Shown here piece after piece: positions 50,885 through 64,000 of a stretch of DNA of 64,000 bases (position 1 is its first letter; the number at the start of each line of letters is the position of its first letter). A model generated the notes under the pieces. It was not told where the DNA came from. It saw nothing but the letters and a program-made list of their open reading frames with translations, and did no database searches. Made by a program: the position numbers and the translations under genes. Origin of the DNA: Hyalella azteca (Eukaryota; Arthropoda; Malacostraca; Amphipoda; Hyalellidae); the NCBI RefSeq assembly GCF_000764305.2, contig NW_025941636.1:124001-188000 (forward strand), in the 5' to 3' direction.

Positions 50885-51150
50885 GCAACAGCAGCGGTAG
50901 TAACAGTTACAAGAAAGCAGTAACAGCAACAAGGGCAGCAGTAACATCATCAAAAGCAGTAGTAACAGCAGCAGCAATAGCATCAATTTGAGCATCATTA
51001 ACAGCAATAGGAGCAGCAGTATTACAGCATCAAAAGCAGCAGCAGCAGAAGTAGCATAATGTGTTACAGCACAAGAGCAGCACAGCAGAAAAAGCAGCGG
51101 TAGCATCAGCAGTATCAGCTACAAGAGCAGCAGCAGTAGCACCAACAGCA
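50885..51150. repeat. CAG/CAA-rich imperfect trinucleotide tract
   Basis: About 260 bp rich in agcagcagtaacagc-type words. Long open frames in it on the - strand (Leu-rich, 50813-51106) follow from the composition and are not gene evidence. Confidence 0.85.
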
Positions 51151-53589
51151 CCAGAAGAGCAGTTGACGTAAAATGCATTGCACCAAAAGTTAAGACCTCC
51201 CAGAAATTTATGCTCTCGAGTTTTGTTCGCTGTAAAACACGCCCGAGAACTTTGCTCTGGACTCGATGACTTAAACTCAGAATCGCAAGGGTCGAAGCTC
51301 ATAAAATTTACTCTGCAGTTTGAAAAAACTTCGAAATAAAATCCACATCTGCGATTAAAGGGCTTAGAAGTGGCTTTGAAACATGAGCAACGAGACTTTC
51401 TAGGCCAACAAGGCAGAAAAAGCTAGTCGTTTGGATGATAAGAGAACTCGACTCCAAATGTGTTCCAACTTTTTAATCATGAGTGATTTTACGAATGAAT
51501 TTAAATTACAGTGTTAGAACGAAGCACGCTCCTTTCAAAACTGTAGGAAACTTTTATAACTGTTTAAGCTATTGTAATTGATCGTCAATATAATTTGCCT
51601 CGTCTTACTTTGTTTATATTTGGACGAATTCAGGTACAGTACCTATCGGGTTGCGAAGATAAAGTAAGAATTAAATTTACTTAAAATATAATTTTTTATA
51701 CAGTAGCATTTTTTCTTCAACGCCTTAAGAAACGCGTCTACTTCGTGCCTGTATTACCGTACAAAGTTCTTTGTCGATTTATAAGATAATATTTTTATAT
51801 AATATTGACACTTTTTCTCCTTAGCGTAGAAGCAGCGCTGGTGTCTGCGAATAATGAATTAATAAAATGCAATAAAAAGAAAAAAACAGAGAAGCTTCGC
51901 AGCTACTTAATATGAGGCTCATGATATTAATAACTCGGTAGCATACACCGTTCAGGAGCGGAGAGATAATTTTCAATTACTTTCATTCTTTGCGGATTTC
52001 TAACTATCACTACAACCATTTATGCATTGCTAGGAAGAATGGACAGAATGGAAATCTATTAAGGAAATTGAAAATAATGTTGAAAATCAGTTAATGAAAA
52101 GTTTAATACCTAAATTAAAAAATTGAGAGCCGAGATGTTGCTTTGCGATGTTTGAAGATCTGAAGAATATTTGTGTAATATGTGGCTTTTGGCATGCGAT
52201 TAAAAGAAATCTTGACAAATGGGATAGATTTTCAGATCAAGCGTCTAAGATTGAGTCATTCTTTATAAATTGCTAGCCATTGAAATTAGAGTATAAATGA
52301 TTTATTAATACGGAATCTTTCAATTGGCACTTGCGGGACTTCCGCAGAATTAGGTATGCAACTGCAGGATTAATACGTACATAAACTAAGTAAAGTTATC
52401 CAATAATGTGCAGTCAATTCGTTGAAGAAAGTGACCACATGCCTCATGTCTTCGTCCATCAAACCAAAAATTCAACAGGGTCCTACGCTAAATGGAGCGA
52501 CAGGTAAAAGCCTAACTAATAACTTCAAAAGCCACATAAGCGACTTGAAAAATTAAAAAAATGAAACCCGTAAAAAAGAAGTCCCAAAACATTAGAAACC
52601 CCAAAAAAAACATTAGAATATACTTTCACACACATAAAGACACTTAGAACAGAACTGGTAGCTTAGATATGAAAAGCAAGCGGCCACATTGCGCAGCCGA
52701 ACGCATTTCCCCAATCAAATTTTGGCAAATTTTGTCAGGACCACAGGAATTTCATTGCTTGTAATTACGCACATCGAGCATTACTTGCATCGGGGTATAA
52801 CTGTGATAGACAAGAAATTCCTAAGCTACAATTTTATGTATTGTTAATTGAATGGAAACTGCACCTTTAGAAAGATAAGTTGAATTTCGTTCCAATACCT
52901 GAAATAACTGTGAGTAGGTCTCATGAACGTTGCACAAGCGTCAGCCAACCTTGGAAGAATTTAATTCTTACGGTGGAAGGGAATATAATCTTTCGAGGAA
53001 GATATCGAGCAAAACTGCAAGCCACGTTGAAATTCATATTATTCTTTCTTTCAGAAGCCACTCTGAAGCAATCTGCTTTAACTAGCATGTTTAATTGAAT
53101 TCAGTTGAGCTGTCATAACTGGTGATGTTTCAACGCTGTGGCCCTTTTGATGTTGATGAAACGCGTCGGCTTTTTGCGGATTATTTCCGGAGCTTGGAGT
53201 CGATAAGAAAGTATTTCATTTGCGTGACCGGAAAGAGGGGGACATTGCACATCAGATTGCCTCAAGCAAAAATAGTGCATTAGTTCGCATTAGTTCATTC
53301 AATTAATATATATATTTAATTTCTGCAGACTTTTGCTTTTTTCCGTCAGACGTGCACGAGATAAAGTTGTTGAATATTCCATTACTTCAATACGCAAACA
53401 TCACAATAAATAACGATACATTTTTTGGGCAGTGCATTTCTATGAAGGTCGATGATTGAAAATTCGTAAAGGATATCAAGATTGAATGAAAGTGTTATAG
53501 CTAATCGAGTTAATCTTTGGTTTCACATTCTTTGACGAACAAACTTTATTATAAGATAAATATTTTGAGCAGTTGTTCACAAGCTTATC

Positions 53590-53765
53590 AACAATGTATA
53601 GCATCTAATTTCCTGAGAGGACAAAAAGGTACCCTGCAAGGACAATTTCTTAAAAAAAAATATCCTGAAAGAACAAAAATATGAAATGAGGATATACACT
53701 GAAAGGACAATATCTTGAATAAAAATATCCAGAAAGGACAAAAATTTGAAATGAGGATAGAGAAT
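53590..53765. repeat. Diverged tandem repeat, about 60-65 bp
   Basis: Two and a half imperfect copies built on gaaaggacaaaaat, aaatgaggata and aaaaatatcc. Confidence 0.75.
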
Positions 53766-55599
53766 AATAAATGGTTTAAAAATTATTCGTTGCATCAAAA
53801 CGGACAGCAACGGACTGAATCTCATTTTAAATCAGGAAATGATCACTAACCCGACGATGATGGTAAAAGTTTTGTCCCACATCACATAAAGTTTCAGGAT
53901 ATTTCAGAAATAAAGCTACACAAGTGTCGGGCCAGCGGTCCCGAGATTTCCGGACCCGGGGCCATATTGACAAAACTCGCTAAGTGAACGTAAGTACTTC
54001 CGATCTATTTTATTGTCTATGATTGGTGGATTTTGCTCGAAAGACCGTCAATGATTGGCTGATAAACTTGCGATCTCTTAACTTTTTTTGAAAGTATGGG
54101 CCCCGTACTGTATATATATGACACCACTTAATTAAACTTGAACGCTTCTGCAGATAATCCGGAGGATAATAAAAGTTACCCGTTGTCGAGTTTTTGTTTA
54201 GAAGTTCATAATGAAATTGATTCCTGCTATAAAATATTACCAGTTCCGAAGTTAGATTTAATGACTGAGAAATTTTACTTCGAAATTCCGACAAGTTTTT
54301 TAATTTATTTGGACGGAAACCGTGAAACGATGGCATGCTTTTTCAAATGATTTACGTTCTTCGAACATGATTGACAGGCTGACACGTATTCAAATTAAAA
54401 TTACATTCAAAATAAAAAATTAAATAATAGTTTTGGATATTTATTTAAGTAAACTGCCAAAATAAAACCTTGACGAAATTTATCAAAACAAACTTCATCC
54501 AAAATTAAGATGCAGAAGAAAGTCGGAGAATTTATTTATGACCTAAAATTGTATAATTTCCTAATAGCGTTTCTGAAACTACAACTCGACTCCTTTGCAG
54601 ATATGATTTTGGCAATAATCAACTCCAAAAAGTGTTATTATTTTATTTCCTGAATGATGCACAAGTTCGCTAACTTAGAAACAATAACTCTGCCATTCAC
54701 CCGTCTAGTCGTTCTCTTTTTACCTAGCGGTATAAAACTGAGAGTTATTTCTTTCACCTAAGCACCTGACTTGCAGTTAATAACAAAAGCGACTTCAATT
54801 CCCTGAAGCAATATTAGGAGGACCGTAACGAATTTTTCATTACCATGAATTCCTGAACTTAAGCTTCACAGAGATCGGAAGAGAAATTATTATAAGTGCT
54901 ACAGAGGTTGAGCGTAGCAACTTTAGCCCCATGTACAGCATATTCTTAAAGCTGTACTGCTTCGTTTAGCGACATCTGTCGCACTACAGCGGCTGCTCCT
55001 GTGCTACGAACATCTGCTTATGACTGCGCAATCAATTCACGGTTTAGCGTCGAGCGGGGCAGTTTTCGGAAGCAACGATAACACAGGAAAAATTTTCCGT
55101 GCAGCGAGCTAAAAAATCCCGTTAATTGAAACATCTCGTGTGTTTCATGTCTGCCGGTGTTATTAGTGGAAAAATGATGCGCTTTTTAAGATAATTTTAC
55201 TCGCATTGATAAATATTGTTCAGTCGGAAAGGATATTAGAAAAAGTAACTATCAATACTTTTTTAAGATTACTCTTTAATCTCCCAGTACACGGTAGATC
55301 AACGAAGAAAATTTCACCTGATTGAATATAAATTATTAAAATATACAGAGGCAAATGAATTTATAAATCAAGTAATTCCAGCAGTAGTATTAAAATGACA
55401 ACTGAGCCCAATTTTTCGCCTATGCATTCATGGGACGAATTCTCGAAACCTCGCATTAGATGAGCATCGTTGCTAACAGTTCAATCTTGACCGTAAAGCA
55501 TCGAAAATAACATCTAAACTTAGTAACTAAAATAAATTCATGTGTAAAAAAATTATATAATAGCGAGTGAATCAACAACTAGAATATTCAGTGAAGAAA

Positions 55600-55775
55600 T
55601 ACTTATGGTATTAAGTAAAGCAATCCCAATAATATTGAGTGACGCAATTATTCTAATACTGAGCGAAGCAAATCCTACAATATTGAGTGTATAGCAATGC
55701 TCATATAATGTTGAGTGAAACAATTCCTATTATATTGAGTTAAGCGATTTTTATAATATTAAGTGAAGCAACAAA
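55600..55775. repeat. Diverged tandem repeat, about 30 bp
   Basis: Five or six drifted copies of a unit like ataatattgagtgaagcaat. Confidence 0.75.
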
Positions 55776-56722
55776 GATCCTTTTGAGAAGCCTGGGGCAT
55801 TTTTTGGAATATAACTCTCCTCCATTTCTCAATCGCAAAATATTGCGGAGCAAAGCACTGCGGGCAATAATATGCCTCGCTCAATTGTGAATATCCTGCC
55901 TCGGTTCAAACTCGCACGCAACAAAAATGAAGTAGGGAATTTGCTCTGGAATTCGACTGTGAATTTGAGCAATGCTGCGGCCGGGAATTCTTGAGTTGTT
56001 TTCAGCTGGAGTGTCTTAAGAACACCACTGATGTGCTGGCGAGAAAATAATTGAAATCTCTGCATAATTTCTTAATATTATTAGCCTACTATCAAAGGCT
56101 AAAAACTGAAGAAATTTGCATACATTTATTACAATTTATTTGCTGGAATATTTTTTCTCGACCGTTCTCATTTGTTTTTGCATAAAAAGATCTCGTACAT
56201 CGTTTGATTGTTTAAAAAATATGTATTAGCTAGTCGTTTGCGTAATCTATATTGAATGAATAATAAATTATACTTTTTCAAATAAAATAAATGTTATGGC
56301 ATACTGTATTACAGTTCACTGAGACACGAGTGGCTTGTGAAATTCTATTAAATCCGCTTTTTCAAATGAGCTATGAGTAAAATATCTATCTGAGATAAGC
56401 ATAGCATCTAGCGTGCTGCTTGATTTTCTCATTTCAGATTTCGGTGCAAATAAGTTATTTATCGAACAAGAAGTTTGTATTAGGATATTGGCTGCCCATC
56501 GCCCTGCAAATCATCACTCAGGGATGGCTCCGGGTGCGTGCTCTAGAGTTACATCATATCAGCATTCACGCCACTCGTAAGTCGATTTTGCGTACTTATA
56601 CGAAGTTTTGATAATACGGCCCCTGGTCGTGAACTTGATCTCAACAGTATCTTGTACTTGGAGCTTTGGTAGCTTTGGTAATTCCGTTATACTGGAATCC
56701 GCGAGCAAATTTGGAATAAAAG

Positions 56723-56860
56723 TCGTATGAACCAATAGTTCATACGATGTAATGTATAGCTTATACTAAACTAAACATTATGTAATGTATAACATGGTAT
56801 AGATAGAGTTAGTATAAGCTGAACATGATGCAATGTAAAGCTTATACTATCGCTAGACAT
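56723..56860. repeat. Hairpin and diverged repeat
   Basis: Begins with a perfect 10-bp stem (tcgtatgaac and gttcatacga, loop caata), followed by two to three related units with atgtaatgtata and gcttatacta. Confidence 0.7.
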
Positions 56861-59800
56861 GGTTTTTTTAAACGATTATTCGCAGAAAAATTTGTGTTTC
56901 AATTAAACTCTCTTGTATGAGTTCAACATTTGTGCAATGTACTTCAATTTATTCATATATTGACTCTGTTAGTTCATTTTTTTCAGTATAATATAAGTGG
57001 GTAAATTCAAGTGGGTAAGTTCCGGAGATAGTCCCGTACTTCCGAAGAAAATTCCGCAAACGAAAGCAAACACACACGAACACTTATGCATAATATCAGT
57101 AAATTGCAGCAGCTCAGTAAATCAGCGTGCTGGTAACGTCGAATGCAAATGACACTTTTCGCTACAAAGCGTAACCATACTGGTTCCACTTTGCAGTTAT
57201 AATCCTTATGTCTTATAATAAAACTACAAACGCGTGAGAGAAGGAAACTGAACTCAATAATGCACATAATATGGAGGGAACCAGCCGTTCAGATAGTCTG
57301 GTAATGCGTATCTTAATCATTTATGCTTCTTTACACAAATTGGCCTCGTGAAACACTAAAGCTTGATTTCAGTTGTAATAAAGTTGTTATTTATGGCAAA
57401 AAATGTTTATACTACCACGTTGAGGCACCATCATCAAAACATCGGTTTTTTAAAGTTGCCTTTAAATAAAACCTGCGTCTTAGCGAACCCCATCGCTAAG
57501 TGAGCTGCACTTTGAGACCGCTGCGAATTTTTTCGAGCTCGTGGTTCATGGCAAAGCAGGTATCCGGCAAAAAGAATATGAGCAATTTGATTAATAACTT
57601 GGGTGGCATGCTGAGTAAATAACGAGCGAAGAAAGTTTATGGGAATAATAATTTATATTTGGGCTATGAAATGTCTTGAATCACTGATTTAAGTAAAAAC
57701 GATGATAAAATAAATAATAAACGAAGGACTGTTCCGGCATTAGACTTTTTGCATTCCAATTCATATAATTGATTATTCATGCATTCATACCGCTAGATTA
57801 ATGACCTTCGTCACCATATTAATGCCTGTAAGTTAAAGTATGTCCAGCATCAGTTTCATGGTGTAATGAATCAAGACATAACGAAGTCTCCCTGAAAAAT
57901 GTACATCGCTAACGTTTAAGTTTAAAAGAAAATGCGGAGGGCAGCTACTCAACATTGTACTGCTTATTTCATAGCAGAGGACTTCCTAGAGTCGCGTCTC
58001 TACAAAACCTTCCTGGAAGTACGTTGAGTCAATTTGTTCCCGTCATTGAAATGTGTGCTTCATCGCAGAGATCAAAGGCTTCTCAAGTACGGAATATTTT
58101 CTTGCTTGCTTTTACTGGTGTGGTCATCAGAAACTCGTCAGGCTTTGATGGACTCGAAGTTCAATACAAAATTGAATCAAACTCGTAGAGTTGGAGGAAG
58201 GTTTGGCAGCATTGGAAATGGAGGTGCGACATTTAAAATGAACATCATCTAATAAAGAGCAACATGGCTGCACATGAAAGAGCATGGCTCAGGTGCAGCG
58301 TCACAAATAATAAAATTAATATTCGTCCATTATGTTCGGAGGACATTGAAGGAAGTCAGTTTAAATATAAAATGAACCCAATAATATATAGACGAAGTAA
58401 AGGAATCATTCCAACCACCTGACATTGATATTAATACGCCGCTGCAACATGAAGAAGTTCTGGACTCTGATCCTTGATTAATTAATTAGGCATGTTCTGT
58501 GGCCGGTCTTTCCATAGCATAATTTCGCTGTAAAGAAACTTGTGATTGATGATAAAAGGTTAAAGTAATGCAAGGTAATAATCAAGTTATAATGCATTCA
58601 GAGGTTCAGAACCTAAACCTGGCGAGCTGTGGCCACAATGTAATTTTGTTGAGAAATGTGCAGGATTGCATGTAGTATATTCGGTATTTAACAGGCATTC
58701 TGGATTTATTGAATCAAACCATAATTCGAACACTATGCTTAAAAAAACTATTTGAAGCTCTCTTATCATAATATTTTTCTATTATATATGTATTCTATGC
58801 CAAGTATATTATCAATGTAATATTACTCAATTTCTTTCCTGTTCAATAAAATGTATTGCCTTGCAATATGTAATACAGTGTTAAAGTTACCGACACGGTC
58901 ACTATAGTCATTATCCGAATATCTCATTAAGACTCTTGACTCAATTATAATCTCGAGCATAGGCATGCTATTCAAATGAGCTTCTGAAGGTAATTAGTAC
59001 AGGGCATCTCCCAGAGGATGATCGCGAGTCTTCTTTGAAATGAATATTATTAAAGGAGAAACAATAAAATAACAGTGAAGAGCTGTAGGAATCCATCAAG
59101 TGATCAGGCATCAAAGTTAAGGCCTGGAATTTGTTATGTACACGAAAACGATGTTTCGTATTTGTGATTGTGATACGTTGCTGGGAAGGAAATCTAATAA
59201 TGAACAGCTTATCGCTTATTGCCACCATGAAGTCTCGTCGAGATGATACTAATTCGAGTAATCTGATAAAAATAATAATAATAATAAGAAAAGAAATACG
59301 TTTCGAACAGGAGTCCTGTGTCCCGACAGAGCTCTTCGTTTAAACAGTGATGAGCTCACCTAACAAACTGGATGCATTCGTGTCTACTCGAGCTGGATTG
59401 TGTTCTCTTGAAGCATTTAGGCGTCAACGAGCAGTAACCCGCGTAAACACAGCAACCTAAATACGTATGGGCGCGTCAGAGGTCATGTACAGTGCAACTT
59501 TTATCGTGGCAGTTGCCCGCTTGTTTGTGTTCTCTGCAAATTAGGGAAGAAATACAAGGGAACACAGAGCAGTTTATGCGGCCTGCGTGCAGCATCCGTC
59601 TCACTGCAAAATGCAATTGAATTAATGAGGGTCTCATTATGCTAGGATACTACAGTAAAGCCAGGGTTGCAAACTCTAATAAGATTAAGAAATAGGCTAC
59701 CCGAGTTTAATGAACAGATATGCGGGCCCATGCTGCGAAATTAGATTATAGAATTTAATTGAAAACCGTGCTCATTGGCATCGGAACGGAGTTAAAGATT

Positions 59801-60500
59801 TTATATAAGTAAAATTAATATTTAAAAGGTGCTGAATAATTCAAAAGTTTTTAAATAATGGCTCTTTGTCAATACTTCTAAACACTACATGTTGCTTTTA
59901 AACTACAGTATGAATACGTTTAAAGTTAAAGGGAACAGAAAGACGCTTAGGAAAGTGAAACAGAAAATAAATTATTGTGCGGTATTCAGCAAAAAGTGAA
60001 AAACAGATAAATGACACCTAGTCTGTTCTTTCAATAAATACAAATGTGTTTTGTTTGAATTAAGCCTATTACAGTATGTTACGAAATGAATGATAAAGTA
60101 ATTAAATAAATAACAATTAGCACGTTTGTAATTAATGGACCATCTCAAACTGCCCGATCACCAAATAGAGACAACAGATACGTGATATCTTCCTTCAAAC
60201 TATTTCCAAATAAAACAGAATCCAAACGATTGTGAAACTGATGCTTGAACGAGTATTTGTTCTGAAATTGATTTGATCCAAAACAAAAGATGTCACTATT
60301 ATTTGCTGCAAAATAACATGTCCATTTTATCCGGATATTCTGATGAATGAGTTAAATTAATAGAAAAGTAAATTCATCTTCAATTTCGACATCATCATCA
60401 AACATTTAGGGATGAATTGCACAGAATTATTACCCGTCCTAATTTAATTTTGATTATCATGAATAGTTCGATAAAGAAGCGGCATCCCTTGCTGCGCGGT

Positions 60501-60909
60501 CTCCCCTCACATCTATGCCATACCTACTGCATGGTCTCCCCTCACATCGATGCCATACCTGCGGCATGTTCTCACCTCACATCTATGCCATACCTGCGGC
60601 ATGTTCTCCCCTCACATCTATGCCATACCTGCGGCATGTTCTCCCCTCACATCTATGCCATACCTGCGGCATGTTCTCCCCTCACATCTATGCCATACCT
60701 GCTGCATGGTCTCCCCTCACATCTATGCCATACCTGCTGCATGGTCTCCCCTCACATCTATGCTATACCTGCGGCATGGTCTCCCCTCACATCTATGCCA
60801 TACCTGCGGCATGTTCTCCCCTCACATCTATGCCACACCTGCGGCATGTTCTCCCCTCACATCTATGCTATACCTGCGGCATGGTCTCCCCTCACATCTA
60901 TGCCACACC
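60501..60909. repeat. 35-bp minisatellite, 11.7 copies
   Basis: Units of ctcccctcacatctatgcca then tacctgcggcatgtt recur every 35 bases from 60501 to 60909, with few changes (gcggc/gctgc, gtt/ggt). All three + frames stay open through the array because the unit has no stop in any frame and 35 is not a multiple of 3. Confidence 0.97.
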
Positions 60910-62307
60910 AGAAAAAGCAACGCGAGCTTCCCATTATTAGAGCAGAATTAGCGCATTGCACGGAAAGAGGTCGTTTTGCCTCACATTTGCATTCGTCATT
61001 AAAATTCTTCTAGTGCAAGTAACATAAAAGTTCGCATAGCACAAGAGAAACAACTTGTGTACCTAATAGGACAAGAGACAATATGATATATTATTAATAT
61101 TCTGGTCTCTATGTTCTCAAGAGGCTATTCTCAAAGCGCTAAGCAAGGAAATATTGGTTTATCAAAATGCACGTAGTGAGATAATTGATACAAATGTACA
61201 GTTCCTCGACTATTAATTGGTTAAGATTTCAATCAAGATGGAACTTCATGTCTCGCATAACGCCGAATATTCTCTGCCTTTATTCCATGCATTTTCGTAA
61301 TGGAATTTAGTCTTGGGTAGAAATATTGGACGAGGAGCCAATCCTTCAGGATCATTGATCTCAAAATCCGAATAAGGCTACACTTGCAGGTTTTAATCAT
61401 AGCGCTCGAGATATCGAATTCGCTTTAAGGTCATCCAGCCAGAACGTCAAGTAGGATTTTCGGCTTTAATTTAGGATTTCAATGGCAAGTAGAAGGTTTA
61501 GATGCATTGACGAGGCTTCCATCAATGCGCATGGATGCTTTCACTGATGTTTCATCAAATGAACCAAGAGAACGAGAAGGCTACTCGATTCATTTGTAAT
61601 ATGCAAATACGGTCGCATTGAATTACGCGTGCAACGGCCGGGGGACTCGATTGTTCTCTTCGTAGCACTTTTATTTGTTGAATCTCTTGACAATCAGATG
61701 TGAAAATATATCAATAGAGCTGAATGCAAACAATGAAAGACAATATTCTAAGAATTTATTTTGTGGCTGAGATATGGAAAAAAGGAGCGCCAAGTTAGAA
61801 AAACCTTCTCGCGCAAATATTTTATTTATTGACGCAGCGTGAAATGTTTGATGTAGCTCGACGCTAACAAAAAGTGCAGCTACACTCGATAAATGTTTTC
61901 TGGAAATTACGAATTTAATGATATCGACATCTGGAAAAAGAACGAGCATAGTTTATTTGTAATTAAAATTCTCAATCATAGCTCGCACATACAGACTCAT
62001 GAGAGGTTTTGGCTCGAGTTCTGAAGATAATTCTCGCTACTATTTAATATTTAAATTTGACAATATGAAACACAAACATGAGAGAAAAAAAGAATAAAGT
62101 GGAAATATTACGCGATTCAGCATCAGATGAAACTGAATTAATGAGGAATTTAAATTGAGAGCAGCAACTTTGAAACCTTCACTATTGATTTCAGGATATA
62201 ATCGTCTAGAACAAATCTTGCCACTTTTTCGCTCCACGCATAGAAATCTCCGTCGTAATCCCGAGATTACATTTTGCAGATTTAAATTGAGCACCAGATG
62301 CATGAAC

Positions 62308-62396
62308 GAGTACTCATGTATATACTCGCTCGGCGCGTATATGCATGAGTACTCGTACGTACAATGTTCGTACTTACGTGCGAACATTGTACGTAC
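62308..62396. repeat. Two adjacent hairpins
   Basis: Stem 1: 62308-62325 with 62337-62354 (17 of 18 pairs). Stem 2: 62355-62370 with 62381-62396 (16 of 16 pairs, loop tacttacgtg). They abut with no gap. Confidence 0.93.
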
Positions 62397-62629
62397 ATCG
62401 TGGTTAAAAGAAATCGAGTGACCAGGAAAAAATAAAATTTATTTCCTCACACTTTTTAATGACAAGTGAAGATTCCAATAAGCTTTCGAGTAATTTGCGT
62501 ACTCGCCATTTGCATTTCATCTTACCAAAATAGAAAGTAGGATGAAACGGCCAAAATAAAACTGCTTTGTAGGCAGGCAGCGCAAGCCTAGCTTGTACAG
62601 AATTAATTCAGGTGACTTACTTATCAAAC

Positions 62630-62671
62630 CTAATTCAGTATGATAAGTGAGTACTTATCATACTGAATTAG
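62630..62671. repeat. Perfect 19-bp hairpin
   Basis: Left arm ctaattcagtatgataagt (62630-62648), loop gagt, right arm its exact inverse (62653-62671). Confidence 0.95.
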
Positions 62672-64000
62672 AAGAAAATTTCTTGAATTCCATGTATTGA
62701 AGATTTTACCCTAATTTCAAGCTTAGACGTGTGTGCAATATTGCTTCCGTGGGACAGTCAAGCGGCAGACCGATATGGCTTCCAATTAAAGAAACCAATG
62801 AACGCTAACAGCGTCGCGTTTCTAGGGCGTCATCGAATATTAGGGCGACTAATCGGCACGTTTGAAGTTCAGTTGGCACTGGTTGAATAATTAATGGTTT
62901 TGATCCAAATCTTTACTGAAAATATTTTCAGCTTTGTAGAGGAAAGAAATCAACTTTGATAGGGTATTGTGGAGGAAATATACACACACTTACTTTTGAT
63001 GGTATAATAATCAATTGACCAAAGTTTTCTAGATTTGCGCGATGACAAGGTTAATTTTTTATGAAGCCTATCCGGAAAACAGAGTGCCTCATTATATAAG
63101 TATTGCATAAGAGCCCAGCACTGAACTCGAAATGTACTTTGAATTCTCTGTTGTTTAACTGTATTTATTTTAGCTTTATTTTGGAACAAGCATAGCGTAC
63201 TGGTTTACGATGCAAGCGATTGCAGTCAACTTTATGGAGTTGGAAACTGCCACTTTAATAATTATATATTTTAAGAACGAAGTAATTACGCACCGATTGT
63301 TCAGAACGACAAGGAATCTACGGCACAGGAGGGAATCTAGAAAGAGGAGCTTTTTTCGAAATACGGGGAGCTGTCACTTATCTAGCGAAATAGTAAAGTG
63401 AAAGGAACGGACAAGTTTACAATTAATATGCGTGACAAATAATTATTTGACAGAAAACGTGCAATTTCTGCTTCTTCTTAACCAGAAATATTTTTATCTT
63501 CTTCCAATTCAGTGAGAAATGGAATCCATCTTTTGAGTGCTCACTGAGAATGCAGATTATTTCATCAATGACAAAGATTTGCAAAATAGGATGTAATTCT
63601 TATAATTACTCTGAATTTATTAACCCTTTAGCGTCTAGCTGTACACTTGTTGCCTTTAAAAATGTCAGTTTTGATTTATGTATGAGGCGCATTCGTTCAC
63701 TTGGACAAATATATCGTATTTAATTTCAGGCTGCCCTTTGACCAAGGGACATATACATCGCCTGGCAAATTTTTTCACTGAATAAATTTCAGCAGTGTGG
63801 TATTTTGCATTGTCAAGAAAGGGTTAATAATTGAGCCGATCAGCAAGAAGGAAGTTTTTTACACTGCTAGAATCTCTGGAGGCAGCTTGTTTCGACTGAT
63901 ATCGTCAATCAAAACCATCCAAGGCTTCAGATGCGTCGAGGGTCAGCTTGAGTATCGTTAATTAATTCCGAGCGATTAAATTTTCATCAGATTAATGGAG

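Larger units (their letters stand above)
45792..64000. other. Gene-poor region right of Dlg5
   Basis: About 18 kb, AT-rich, with minisatellites and hairpins but no exon I can support on either strand. The exon at 45791 begins mid-codon, so at least one more Dlg5 exon must lie here or beyond. A CpG-richer stretch at about 49380-49510 with cacgtg and two gtcacg motifs could be a promoter, but no transcript structure supports it. Confidence 0.6.

Noticed and set aside
50813..51106. 97-codon Leu-rich frame on the - strand resembling a membrane protein
   Set aside because: Product of the CAG-rich tract read in one frame; low complexity only.
60501..60909. CRISPR-like regular array
   Set aside because: Units are directly contiguous with no unique spacers, and the genome is eukaryotic. 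It is a minisatellite.

Overview
This is an AT-rich, intron-rich animal genome window. Small exons, frequent tandem repeats and remnants of arthropod-type transposons (a DUF4817/DDE-type transposase, a pogo-like TA-flanked element, a tRNA-derived SINE) suggest an arthropod, possibly a crustacean. The species cannot be read from the sequence. No bacterial, viral or organellar genes were seen.

Two protein-coding genes lie tail to tail. On the + strand, positions 405-5155 hold the last seven exons of a group VI calcium-independent phospholipase A2 (iPLA2-VIA / PLA2G6 family). They encode the complete patatin catalytic domain with both catalytic residues; the ankyrin-repeat half lies off the left edge. 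On the - strand, positions 45791 down to 11058 hold a Dlg5-type MAGUK scaffold gene of at least 26 coding exons. In order these encode a Ser-rich N-terminal region, a long coiled coil, PDZ1, PDZ2, a 953-codon exon with a disordered linker and PDZ3, then PDZ4, SH3 and a guanylate-kinase-like domain. I placed each exon by splice sites and codon phase. Joined from the ATG at 42747, they give an uninterrupted frame of 2671 codons including the stop, against about 1900 residues in vertebrate DLG5. A second N-terminal exon (45358-45791) joins in the same phase, so two alternative N-termini are likely.

The roughly 5.9 kb between the two stop codons (5156-11057) holds UTRs and unrecognised AT-rich DNA. 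The roughly 18 kb right of 45791 holds several minisatellites and perfect hairpins but no exon I can support. The upstream Dlg5 exons may lie there unseen or beyond the window.

The most striking pattern is that tandem repeats sit exactly on exon-intron junctions and copy the splice sites. It occurs at one donor in the phospholipase gene and at several donors and acceptors in Dlg5. The copies create decoy splice sites: most would cause a premature stop if used, but one would insert seven residues in frame into PDZ2. Two arrays in the two different genes share a 52-bp period. Introns also carry an internally deleted DDE transposon, a LINE RNase-H remnant, a pogo-like MITE, a possible hAT-like element, a dimeric tRNA-derived SINE, a 160-bp foldback element and a candidate 12-nt microexon.
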